From assembly GCA_052090825.1 (NCBI GenBank), contig JBQDBK010000026.1, forward strand, positions 1 to 11,800: 11,800 bases of DNA. The letters run 5' to 3'. Below are positions 1 through 6,700 of the stretch, piece by piece. A program made the translations under genes and the position numbers. The DNA comes from JBQDBK01 sp052090825. GTDB taxonomy: Bacteria; Bacillota; Clostridia; Tissierellales; Peptoniphilaceae. The first letter of the stretch is position 1; the number at the start of each line of letters is the position of its first letter. The notes beneath the pieces are model-generated. The model saw nothing but the letters and a program-made list of their open reading frames with translations, searched no databases and had not been told where the DNA came from.

Positions 1-13
1 AATAAATAATTAA

Positions 14-178
14 TTAATTTAAAATTAATGCGTCAACTATATTGACATCTACCGTCTCTAGTTCTTTATTTATTAATCTTATTAATATTTCTGCTACTTT
101 CATATCTATTTCTTCTTGAGTTCTGGATTTGAAATGATTTTTTATTGTCACTTTATCCTTCTTTGTCTCTATCACCAT
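14..178 (-). CDS. small hypothetical protein, 54 residues, unrecognised
   Basis: A short reading frame begins at an ATG preceded by GAGGTGA at a spacing of 8 nt and ends in TAA. The product starts MVIETKKDKVTIKNHFKSR and is charged, with a likely amphipathic helix in the middle (EEIDMKVAEILIRLINKELE). There is no signal peptide, membrane segment or cysteine motif. It lies downstream of the prd operon terminator on the same strand, so it probably has its own transcript, although I see only a weak TATAGT-like -10 at about 208-213. I do not recognise the family and give no function. The good ribosome binding site and codon pattern make it more likely real than not. Confidence 0.5.
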   Translation of the reverse strand: MVIETKKDKVTIKNHFKSRTQEEIDMKVAEILIRLINKELETVDVNIVDALILN

Positions 179-266
179 TTCTGAACTCACCTCAATATAT
201 GTATATTACTATACTAACTAAATTATTAATTTTATATTTTTAAAAAAATAATTTTGTATTCCTTAC

Positions 267-324
267 ATAAAAAATTCTCCTTTCCAGCGTTAATCTTATT
301 AGATTTTTGCCAGAAAAGAGAATT
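267..324 (-). terminator. intrinsic terminator of the prd operon
   Basis: On the minus strand the arms at 324-309 and 288-273 pair over 16 consecutive positions if G-U pairs are allowed (AATTCTCTTTTCTGGC with GCTGGAAAGGAGAATT). The 20-nt loop holds a further ATCT/AGAT pairing. A run of six T follows at 272-267. It starts 15 nt after the prdB stop codon, so transcription should end directly after prdB. Confidence 0.85.
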
Positions 325-339
325 CTATTTTAAAATATA

Positions 340-1071
340 CTAGTTTCTATGGTGATATTCATATGGAAGTAATATTTCTGAGCCAAAGCTTCCTAAGGTT
401 CCATCTTCCATAGCATTTAATGTATCTTTTAATATTGCTGTTTGCATTTCTATATTATTTGGTTCTCCAGCGTTTGATCCTATAGGAACATGAGCTGCAG
501 CAATTCTTGGAGCACCTTGTTGTTTTGCAATTGGTGAAAGAGCTGCTATTATACAAGTTGAAATTCCAACACTCTCTATTGCCCTTTGAACTATAGTTGC
601 TGAACGATGACAAGTTCCACATCCTCCTGTTAATATAACAATGTCTACTCCCTCATTTTTAAATATTTCAGCAATTGCTGGTCCTGTTTCATTAGTGAAT
701 TTTTCTACATTTCCACCACCACCCATAAATCCTATAAGTGATTTTCCTACTGAACCTATGAATCCTTCTTTTACTAATTCATTTAATCTATCTATAGGGA
801 GCATTGCATTCACATCTTTATTTATATCACTATTATCAAATCCACCATGGGTAACCATTAATTTACTAGAATCTATATTCGATGGAATAATTCTAAAAGT
901 AAAATCTCCCGCTGTTAAAAATGGCTCTTGATCTTTTATATGAATTCCACCTGCAGTAGCAAATCCTACTTTACATTCATTTAATGGTTTTTTTAATTCT
1001 GTCCATACTGGTTGTGGTGTTATTGGAGCAAATATCTCAGATCTCATACCTTCAACTGTTGTTAATCTCAT
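340..1071 (-). CDS. prdB: D-proline reductase subunit PrdB, cysteine form
   Basis: PrdB is the catalytic subunit that normally carries selenocysteine in the cytoplasmic PrdA/PrdB complex reducing D-proline to 5-aminovalerate (Stickland reaction). The family is recognised from the start MRLTTVEGMRSEIF, the glycine run GFMGGGGNVEKF, the active-site segment TGGCGTCHRSATIVQRAIE and the C-terminal NAGEPNN and LPYEY motifs. Length is 243 residues, normal for the family. ATG codons also occur at 1080 and 1077, but the AGGAGG at 1081-1086 abuts the first one; the ATG at 1071 has a 9-nt spacing and gives the N-terminus I expect for PrdB. Notably the redox residue (Cys151, codon TGT at 619-621) is where Sec152 sits in C. 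sticklandii as I recall it, giving CxxC instead of UxxC. Last gene of the prdC-prdA-orf-prdB unit. The cysteine form could be a lower-activity enzyme or a paralogue with another substrate. Confidence 0.92.
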   Translation of the reverse strand: MRLTTVEGMRSEIFAPITPQPVWTELKKPLNECKVGFATAGGIHIKDQEPFLTAGDFTFRIIPSNIDSSKLMVTHGGFDNSDINKDVNAMLPIDRLNELVKEGFIGSVGKSLIGFMGGGGNVEKFTNETGPAIAEIFKNEGVDIVILTGGCGTCHRSATIVQRAIESVGISTCIIAALSPIAKQQGAPRIAAAHVPIGSNAGEPNNIEMQTAILKDTLNAMEDGTLGSFGSEILLPYEYHHRN

Positions 1072-1088
1072 ATTCATCATCCTCCTAT

Positions 1089-1283
1089 TTAATTATCAAT
1101 TACTTGCGCATAACTTAAATATATCTCTACTTGATCTCCCTCTTTTAAATCTTTATTCGTTATTATAGATCTTCTAGGTAGAATAATTATTCCCATTCTT
1201 CCTAATAGTTCTATCTTTACCCCTCTATCTGATACACCGATTAAGTTTCCTTTTAAAAGATTAGGTTTTAATTCTACTTTCAT
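1089..1283 (-). CDS. small conserved prd-operon protein (CBO2463/CBO2479-like)
   Basis: This 64-residue protein is encoded between prdA and prdB, 7 nt after the prdA stop and about 17 nt before the prdB start, so it is certainly co-transcribed. The sequence is mostly beta-strand-like (KPNLLKGNLIGVSDRGVKIE, then MGIIILPRRSII and GDQVEIYLSYAQVI), suggesting a small barrel of the OB, SH3 or KOW type; this is a fold guess, not a recognised domain. A small ORF in this position is a usual companion of proline reductase genes. From memory, the family name in use is the CBO2463/CBO2479 domain. It has no cysteines, so it is not an electron carrier. A role in assembly or maturation of the PrdA/PrdB complex is a guess from position only. 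Confidence 0.75.
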   Translation of the reverse strand: MKVELKPNLLKGNLIGVSDRGVKIELLGRMGIIILPRRSIITNKDLKEGDQVEIYLSYAQVIDN

Positions 1284-1290
1284 AGTCTTA

Positions 1291-3009
1291 TTATCCTAAT
1301 AAATCTTGATTTTCTTTTATTACTTTATCTTCCCATTTATCATATGGAGGTAGTATTTCTACTCCTGCTATTTTATTTTTAAGTATTTGAATTGCACGAT
1401 CTGCATCAGCTTTATTTAATGTATTCTCAGCTAATATTTCTGATTCAAATCCTTGGTTATCTTTGTTTAGTTCTATCATAGCATCCATATATTCATTTCC
1501 TACTACTAATTGTCCTTGATATGCACAGAATGATACTCCTACCACTGGAACGCCCAGCTTTCCTATTTCTTGTATATTTAATGAAAAATCTATATGATTG
1601 TTTCCAAATCCTTCAGTTGTTACTATAACTCCATCAACATCCATTGCTTTTATAATTTCTCCAAGTCTTTTAGATACATATACTTTCTCATCATTTACTT
1701 GAGGACTTCCTATAAATATAACTCCTGCAAAGTCTAATTCTTCATCAGCTGCTAATCCTTCTACTAAAGGTTCTCTAAAATAGTGGCGTGTTACTTCTTT
1801 AGTTGCAGGTCCTATACAAGCTAATGCGTGTATTCCACCATCCCTTACTTCATTTACTGACATGGCAATTGGAATATTTCCTAAATCAACATTTTGACGT
1901 CCCCCATAAACTCCTGCTGGTTCTGTTGGAAGCATTACGTTATCATGCATAGCACCTTGACCCATAATTTCTTTTACTAAGATTACTTTTGGACAACCAC
2001 GTCTTCTTGTTTCTTCTAAAGTTTCCACTGATTTAGCTTTAGATGATTCTAATTTTTTTAATTGTCCACGTATATCTTGAATTATTATATCCGTTGCTTT
2101 ATGTGCAGTGTAAGGTCCACGTCTTTCCATTCCTGTGTTTTCTTGAACTACTATATGAACTCGTACAATGATATCTCCTTCATCTGGTGACCCAGGCATT
2201 CCAAATGCTATTTTTTCATCTAATTCTCCTTCACTTGAACCAAATTCATGAATTTGAATTCCTTTTTCATCTACTCCAGTTAACATAAATACAACACCAT
2301 CTAGAATATTTGTAACACCGTGTCCTATTTCTCCATTTACTTTTGTTGCTATAGGAATAACATCCATTATACTGTCAGTATAAATACTTCTTTCATTTGG
2401 GTTAATTATATCTATTTCTAATTTTTTTACTAAATTTTCAGAGTCTTGTGCTATTTGTGCAATTTCTTTATTTATAGTTAAAGTTTCACCCTCAATTTTT
2501 GTTTCATTTCCTAATATAACTTTACTTATATGAAATGTCCTCTTTTCCAATGTACTTAATACTTCTTTTTTTATCTCTACTGGTATATTTCTACCATCAA
2601 CTATTCCACCTGCTACTCCTAGTGGTAATTCTAATTTAAAGTTATTTAAACTTTCACCTTCCAAAACAAAAGTTCCACCTGCTACTTGAACCTTATTCAT
2701 TTTTTCAGTTCCTCCCTTGGCTTTTTCAGCTTGTTTAGGTTCCTTTTCTTCTACTTTTTGAACTTCATCAATCAAATCAGCTGTAATAGCTGTAAGTCCA
2801 TCTATTACATCAATAGCTTTAGATCCTAAAACTTCTCCAATCGTAAGGGCGTTTTCAGGTATTGTAATAATTCCTGTTTCTTCTAGTTCTGAAAATAATG
2901 TAGGATCCTCTAAATCTGCAGCTCCTATAGTTGCACCTTTATCCATCCTACAACATACTACTGCTTTTTTATCAAAATATTTATTTGCTTGTTCTATAGT
3001 TAATGACAT
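1291..3009 (-). CDS. prdA: D-proline reductase proprotein PrdA
   Basis: PrdA is a cytoplasmic proprotein that cleaves itself into a roughly 45-kDa and a roughly 23-kDa chain; the new N-terminal Cys of the smaller chain becomes the pyruvoyl cofactor that binds proline for reduction by PrdB. The gene encodes 572 residues, and the ATG has a near-ideal AAAGGAGG site 6-7 nt upstream. Family signatures include GMPGSPDEGDIIVRVHIVVQ (270-289), QGAMHDNVMLPTEPAGVYGG (351-370) and RDGGIHALACIGPATKEVTR (389-408). The likely processing point is Ala397-Cys398, giving pieces of about 43 and 19 kDa. The reported C. sticklandii site is Thr-Cys, so Ala at the preceding position is a difference worth noting. 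A charged Glu/Lys-rich linker at about 86-103 separates a short N-terminal part from the main body. Second gene of the operon, 24 nt after prdC. Confidence 0.92.
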   Translation of the reverse strand: MSLTIEQANKYFDKKAVVCCRMDKGATIGAADLEDPTLFSELEETGIITIPENALTIGEVLGSKAIDVIDGLTAITADLIDEVQKVEEKEPKQAEKAKGGTEKMNKVQVAGGTFVLEGESLNNFKLELPLGVAGGIVDGRNIPVEIKKEVLSTLEKRTFHISKVILGNETKIEGETLTINKEIAQIAQDSENLVKKLEIDIINPNERSIYTDSIMDVIPIATKVNGEIGHGVTNILDGVVFMLTGVDEKGIQIHEFGSSEGELDEKIAFGMPGSPDEGDIIVRVHIVVQENTGMERRGPYTAHKATDIIIQDIRGQLKKLESSKAKSVETLEETRRRGCPKVILVKEIMGQGAMHDNVMLPTEPAGVYGGRQNVDLGNIPIAMSVNEVRDGGIHALACIGPATKEVTRHYFREPLVEGLAADEELDFAGVIFIGSPQVNDEKVYVSKRLGEIIKAMDVDGVIVTTEGFGNNHIDFSLNIQEIGKLGVPVVGVSFCAYQGQLVVGNEYMDAMIELNKDNQGFESEILAENTLNKADADRAIQILKNKIAGVEILPPYDKWEDKVIKENQDLLG

Positions 3010-3033
3010 ATTATTCCTCCTTTATAATTTATA

Positions 3034-4338
3034 TTATTTAACTTTTAACTCTCTTATAACATCTAAGTTCATAGCTCTTAAGGCATGGTCCGTCCCATGA
3101 TGGACTTTTAATCCTATTTTCGGAGCTGCTTGCATGACTGTATTTGAACAATCACTACAATGTCCAATTAGTATCTCTTCTGCTCCCGCTCTTCTTAGTT
3201 CTAGTACCTTTTCAGCTTGCCCTGGACAATTTCCTGGATCTGCACATTTATAAGTTCCCTTTATATCATTGGCATTTTTACAAACTGTCCATGCTACTAC
3301 ATTTGCTTCCATGGATTTAGCTATTTCATACATTCTTTCCTTATTAGGACCACAAGCACATTGAATAATTCCTAATTTTCCTTGAACCTTAACAAATGGA
3401 TCTGTTGCAATAACTCCGCCTGATATTTTAGTTATAGATTCCTCACTTGTTGCCCTATGACCAGTATGAGGTCCTCCTATTAAAATTTCACCTGTATTTT
3501 CTTTAACTCCTCCATACTCATGAATTATGTCGGATATATAGGTTCCTATAGGATATCTTTTAACTTCAAATCTTTTACTATCTATATCATTAAAATTACC
3601 AGCAACTGTTACATATTTATCTATTAATGGCTTTTTATTTTCTATAGCATCATAAACAGAAATTAAAGTTTCAGCATTCAAAACAACACAATTAGCTTCA
3701 AATGGAAGTTGATCGGGTTTTAATAAAATATTTAAAGTGGATTTTATAATAGCTCTCTCCTCCCCTGATGGATATATATCTTTCATGGGTAGAACTCTTA
3801 TTCCTTCTTCTAATTTTATTAATTTAGTTAAGGTTTTTATTGCTTGAATATTCTTCATTTTCATAGCTATAATCGCCTTTTCCGCTCCCGTTGCTTTTTT
3901 TACTATTTGAATACCTTTTATTAATTTTTCAGCCTCTAATTCGATCTGTCTAATATTATGTTTTAAAATAGGTTCACATTCTACTGCATTACAAATTACA
4001 TATCCACCTTTTGATAAATCCGTCTTCATTTTTACATATGTAGGGAAACCTGCCCCCCCCATACCAATGATGCCAGCATTTCTAACGGTTTCAATATAAT
4101 TTTCTCCTTCTTCTATGGGAATAAAATCTTCGCTAACTAAAGAACCTTCTACTATTATTTTTTCAGAATCTACTTCTAAAATTTTCCCTTGTATTGGTGA
4201 ATGTAAGGGAACACCTAGTTCTAACCTATTTACATCAGCTAGTAATTGTCCCCTTTCAACTTGTTCACCTGGTTTTACAATAGGTATTGATGCTTTTCCT
4301 ATCCCTTGTTTTAATACTAAACTATACTTTTTAATCAT
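3034..4338 (-). CDS. prdC: PrdC, RnfC-like electron-transfer protein of proline reductase
   Basis: PrdC is thought to pass electrons from NADH or a reduced carrier to the PrdA/PrdB reductase. It resembles the RnfC/NuoF flavoprotein fold: an N-terminal barrel-sandwich region (KQGIGKASIPIVKPGEQVE), a flavin-binding glycine motif GMGGAGFP at about 92-99, an NAVECEP segment, an SLBB-like region around 240-270, and a cysteine-rich C-terminal third (CAC at 327-329, then Cys353, 365, 371 and CSDC at 394-397) suited to metal or redox chemistry. A GTG at 4347 would lengthen it by three residues, but it lies only 3 nt from AGGAGG; the ATG at 4338 is preferred. Some PrdC proteins are reported as selenoproteins; no in-frame TGA is present here. 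First gene after the sigma-54 promoter at 4380-4396. Confidence 0.9.
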   Translation of the reverse strand: MIKKYSLVLKQGIGKASIPIVKPGEQVERGQLLADVNRLELGVPLHSPIQGKILEVDSEKIIVEGSLVSEDFIPIEEGENYIETVRNAGIIGMGGAGFPTYVKMKTDLSKGGYVICNAVECEPILKHNIRQIELEAEKLIKGIQIVKKATGAEKAIIAMKMKNIQAIKTLTKLIKLEEGIRVLPMKDIYPSGEERAIIKSTLNILLKPDQLPFEANCVVLNAETLISVYDAIENKKPLIDKYVTVAGNFNDIDSKRFEVKRYPIGTYISDIIHEYGGVKENTGEILIGGPHTGHRATSEESITKISGGVIATDPFVKVQGKLGIIQCACGPNKERMYEIAKSMEANVVAWTVCKNANDIKGTYKCADPGNCPGQAEKVLELRRAGAEEILIGHCSDCSNTVMQAAPKIGLKVHHGTDHALRAMNLDVIRELKVK

Positions 4339-4379
4339 ATATTTCACCCCCCTCCTTATTTCTTTCAGTTATATATCAT

Positions 4380-4396
4380 TGCAATTAGCGTGCCAA
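4380..4396 (-). promoter_or_regulatory. sigma-54 (-24/-12) promoter of prdC-prdA-orf-prdB
   Basis: The minus strand reads TTGGCACGCTAATTGCA, a near-perfect match to the sigma-54 consensus TGGCAC-N5-TTGCW, with the invariant GG and GC exactly 10 nt apart. Transcription would start near 4369, about 30 nt before the prdC start codon. The neighbouring gene encodes a sigma-54 enhancer-binding protein (PrdR), which makes this the expected control point for the operon. Confidence 0.9.
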
Positions 4397-4472
4397 TATA
4401 TTATAAATTAGTCTATCCTTGATTTAATAACCTTTAATCTTTAATTACTAATTTATAATCTTTTAGAAATAT

Positions 4473-4524
4473 AAAAAATCGTCAATTTTTTGACAAACTT
4501 AGTCAAAAAATTGACGATTTTTTT
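4473..4524. terminator. 22-bp perfect palindrome, probable terminator of prdR
   Basis: The arms at 4473-4494 and 4502-4523 are perfect reverse complements of 22 bp around a 7-nt loop. Each arm ends in a run of A on one side and T on the other, so the hairpin is followed by a T tract on both strands. Its outer end touches the prdR stop codon (4523-4525). It should terminate prdR transcripts on the minus strand and could also block opposing transcription. Confidence 0.8.
4481..4515 (-). promoter_or_regulatory. candidate PrdR enhancer sites (two GTCAA-N4-TTGAC dyads)
   Basis: Each arm of the large palindrome is itself a dyad: GTCAATTTTTTGAC at 4481-4494 and GTCAAAAAATTGAC at 4502-4515. Their centres are 21 bp apart, two helical turns, so both would face the same side of the DNA. 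They lie about 87-121 bp upstream of the -24 GG, the usual distance for an upstream activating sequence. That PrdR binds here is an inference; the dyads may simply result from the terminator hairpin. Confidence 0.45.
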
Positions 4525-6127
4525 ATATTTCTATTCCATACTTTTCTATTCCATACTTTTCTATTCTATAATGAAGTGTACTTCTAGGAATTTTTAGTAT
4601 GTCAGCTGCTTTAGCTATATTTCCTTTAGATTTCCATATAGCTGTCTTTATCAAATGTTTTTCATAAATTTCCATACTTTTTCGAAGTCCTAAATCATCT
4701 ATATTTTCATCCTTCGATTTTAACTCTTCTTCAAAACTTAGGGCAGAAAAGTAAATCTCCCTTGGAATTACATCATCTAATAACTCCTCACCTTTGGTCA
4801 CTAAAACCATTTGTCTCATAACATTTTTCATTTCTCTAATATTCCCGGGCCAATGATAACTTTGTAAAACCTTCATTACTTTTGGAGATATTTTATATAT
4901 TTTTTTATTATATCTTTCCACAACTTCTAAAAAGAAATATTCTAACATACTATTTATATCTTCTTTTCTATTTCTTATGGGAGGTATTTCTATTTTTATA
5001 CCCTTAAGTCTATAATACAGGTCTATTCTAAATTTTTTTTCCTTAACCTTTTCTTCTAAATCTACATTAGTAGCACATACAATTCTCACATTTATAGACT
5101 GATCTTTTTCAGAACCTAAGGGTGTTACCCTTCCTTCTTGAATTACTCTTAGAATTTTACTCTGTTGCTGAAGTGGTAATTCACTTATTTCATCTAAAAA
5201 CAAGGTTCCTGAATCTGCTTGCTTAAAATATCCATCTTTTCCTGACTTACTGGCTCCTGTAAAGGCTCCTTTTTCATATCCAAAAAACTCACTTTCAAAT
5301 AATGTATCTGGAATTGCACTACAGTTTACTGCAATAAATCTACCTTCTACTTTGCTTTCCCTATGGATAAACCGTGCAAAGACTTCTTTTCCTGTTCCAC
5401 TTTCTCCATATATAAGTATAGGAACATCTGTTCCCGCTACCATAAAAGCTAATTCTACTTGTTCCCTTATGATTTTATTATTTCCTATAAAAAAATCCGA
5501 AGTATTTTCTTCAAAATCTTCTAATTTTCTTTTAAGATCTTTAATTGTATCTGTTGCTATTTTTAATTGATCTGATAAAATCTGAACTTGACTAGTACTA
5601 TAATCTATACTTATAACTCCTATTAATTTTGATTTATAATATATTGGCTGGGAAGTTATTATTATTTGACACCCTTCCTTTGGTTCATGGTATTTGCTAT
5701 TAATTTTTTTCCCCGTATTTAAAACTTTTAAATTTATAGAATTTTGGAAAAAATCAATTAAAGGTCTCCCTATTATAGACTCTTTAGATATTCCATAAAC
5801 TTTCTCTATAGCAGAGTTCCATTCTGTAACAATTCCTTTAGAATCTATGGCACAGATGCCTATTTGCAAGTTATCTATTAAATATTCATATTCCATAACT
5901 CGCTTATTTATATTATCAATCAATTCTTCAAAATATCCTTTACTATGTTCTAATGTTAAGTTTTCTACATCTTCATTAAAAACCATTGTTTCTGAAAATT
6001 TTCTAACTAACTCAAATAATATATCTAAATCTGATATTCCTTTACTATAATCATTCCTATCAAACAAAGTATTTTTAATATGACTTTCAAGTTTTAAATC
6101 ATTTTTTTGTTTATTTGAATTTAACAA
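4523..6127 (-). CDS. prdR: PrdR, sigma-54-dependent transcriptional activator
   Basis: This 534-residue enhancer-binding protein is the expected proline-responsive activator of the prd operon. Order of parts: an N-terminal region of unknown fold (1-75), a PAS domain (about 80-178, with a WNSAIEKVYGISKESIIGRP core) as the likely sensor, a short coiled-coil linker (182-207), an AAA+ domain (about 212-450) with Walker A GESGTGKE (241-248), the sigma-54 contact loop GAFTGA (287-292), Walker B TLFLDEI (308-314) and WPGNIREMKN (426-435), and a Fis-type helix-turn-helix (about 500-525). The start is TTG at 6127, 7 nt after a strong AGAGGAGG; no ATG fits better. The C-terminus carries an extra EKYGI from a 15-bp duplication. 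The gene ends inside the palindrome that separates it from prdC, and its upstream region is only 72 bp before the DUF262 remnant. Confidence 0.9.
   Translation of the reverse strand: MLNSNKQKNDLKLESHIKNTLFDRNDYSKGISDLDILFELVRKFSETMVFNEDVENLTLEHSKGYFEELIDNINKRVMEYEYLIDNLQIGICAIDSKGIVTEWNSAIEKVYGISKESIIGRPLIDFFQNSINLKVLNTGKKINSKYHEPKEGCQIIITSQPIYYKSKLIGVISIDYSTSQVQILSDQLKIATDTIKDLKRKLEDFEENTSDFFIGNNKIIREQVELAFMVAGTDVPILIYGESGTGKEVFARFIHRESKVEGRFIAVNCSAIPDTLFESEFFGYEKGAFTGASKSGKDGYFKQADSGTLFLDEISELPLQQQSKILRVIQEGRVTPLGSEKDQSINVRIVCATNVDLEEKVKEKKFRIDLYYRLKGIKIEIPPIRNRKEDINSMLEYFFLEVVERYNKKIYKISPKVMKVLQSYHWPGNIREMKNVMRQMVLVTKGEELLDDVIPREIYFSALSFEEELKSKDENIDDLGLRKSMEIYEKHLIKTAIWKSKGNIAKAADILKIPRSTLHYRIEKYGIEKYGIEI
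4531..4565. repeat. 15-bp tandem repeat at the 3' end of prdR
   Basis: The unit CTATTCCATACTTTT occurs twice in tandem (4531-4545 and 4546-4560) and is followed by a third CTATT. It is in frame and duplicates the residues IEKYG, so the protein ends IEKYGIEKYGIEI directly after the recognition helix. It most likely arose by replication slippage. Confidence 0.85.
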
Positions 6128-6199
6128 AATGATTCCTCCTCTTAAAATACATTAACTGAAATTAAGATATTTGTTTTTTTGTGTTACCATTAACGGTAC

Positions 6200-6700
6200 T
6201 CAAGATCCGTGATATACAGCATTTCTAAGTTCTTGATTTGTTAGTTCTTCCCCTGCTATATTTATAGTCTTAAACCACTCTAATTTTTCACTATCATTGC
6301 CTTCACAAATATAAACTGTAAGCTTATAATCCAATATATTATTTTTCTGATCTTCTTCAAGGTTATGAAAGTATAAATCTTTATTTAAATATAAATTTCT
6401 ATAAGAAAAATCGTTATTTATATATCTACATATTGAAAGTGTTCTCTGTTGACCGTCTATAATTTCATAAGGCTTTTCTTCATCATCTTCTCTTACCGAC
6501 CAATACATTACATTTAATGGAAATCCCTTTGTAACAGTGTCAATTACAGCTTTTTGTTGACTATCATTATATACAAATTCTCTTTGAAATGGTGGTCTAA
6601 TATCTAATTTTCCACCATATCCTATAACTCCATTTTCATTATTGTCCTGGTAATTTTCAACTAAATCTTTAACAGTTATTTCTTTCAATTTAACTTCCAA
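6200..6700 (-). pseudogene. DUF262 (ParB/GmrSD-like) gene, truncated at its 3' end
   Basis: The 166-residue product matches the N-terminal part of DUF262 proteins, whose ParB/Srx-like fold carries a nucleotide-dependent DNA nuclease in GmrSD-type defence systems. Visible signatures are IRPPFQREFVYNDSQQKAVI (34-53) and the hallmark DGQQRT (82-87). The frame stops at ELRNAVYHGS, where relatives continue for a further 100-300 residues, and the downstream DNA in this frame reads VPLMVTQ, unrelated to the family. The gene is therefore cut off by a deletion or junction at about 6200, next to the prdR leader. The TTG start at 6700 immediately follows the methyltransferase stop codon, so the two genes were translationally coupled. 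A functional short protein cannot be excluded, but it would lack the C-terminal half. Confidence 0.75.

Noticed and set aside
18..48. GTCAA-N5-TTGAC at 32-46 as another PrdR site
   Set aside because: It lies inside the 54-residue ORF downstream of the operon terminator, has a different spacing from the pair at 4481-4515, and no sigma-54 promoter is near.
641..931. Plus-strand 96-codon open frame
   Set aside because: It is antisense to prdB, which is a clear family member. The frame is low in complexity and has no ribosome binding site.
4115..4411. Plus-strand 98-codon open frame
   Set aside because: It is antisense to the 5' end of prdC and runs across the sigma-54 promoter. It resembles no protein.
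5352..6050. Two plus-strand open frames within prdR
   Set aside because: Both are shadows of the AAA+/PAS coding frame on the other strand, without start signals.
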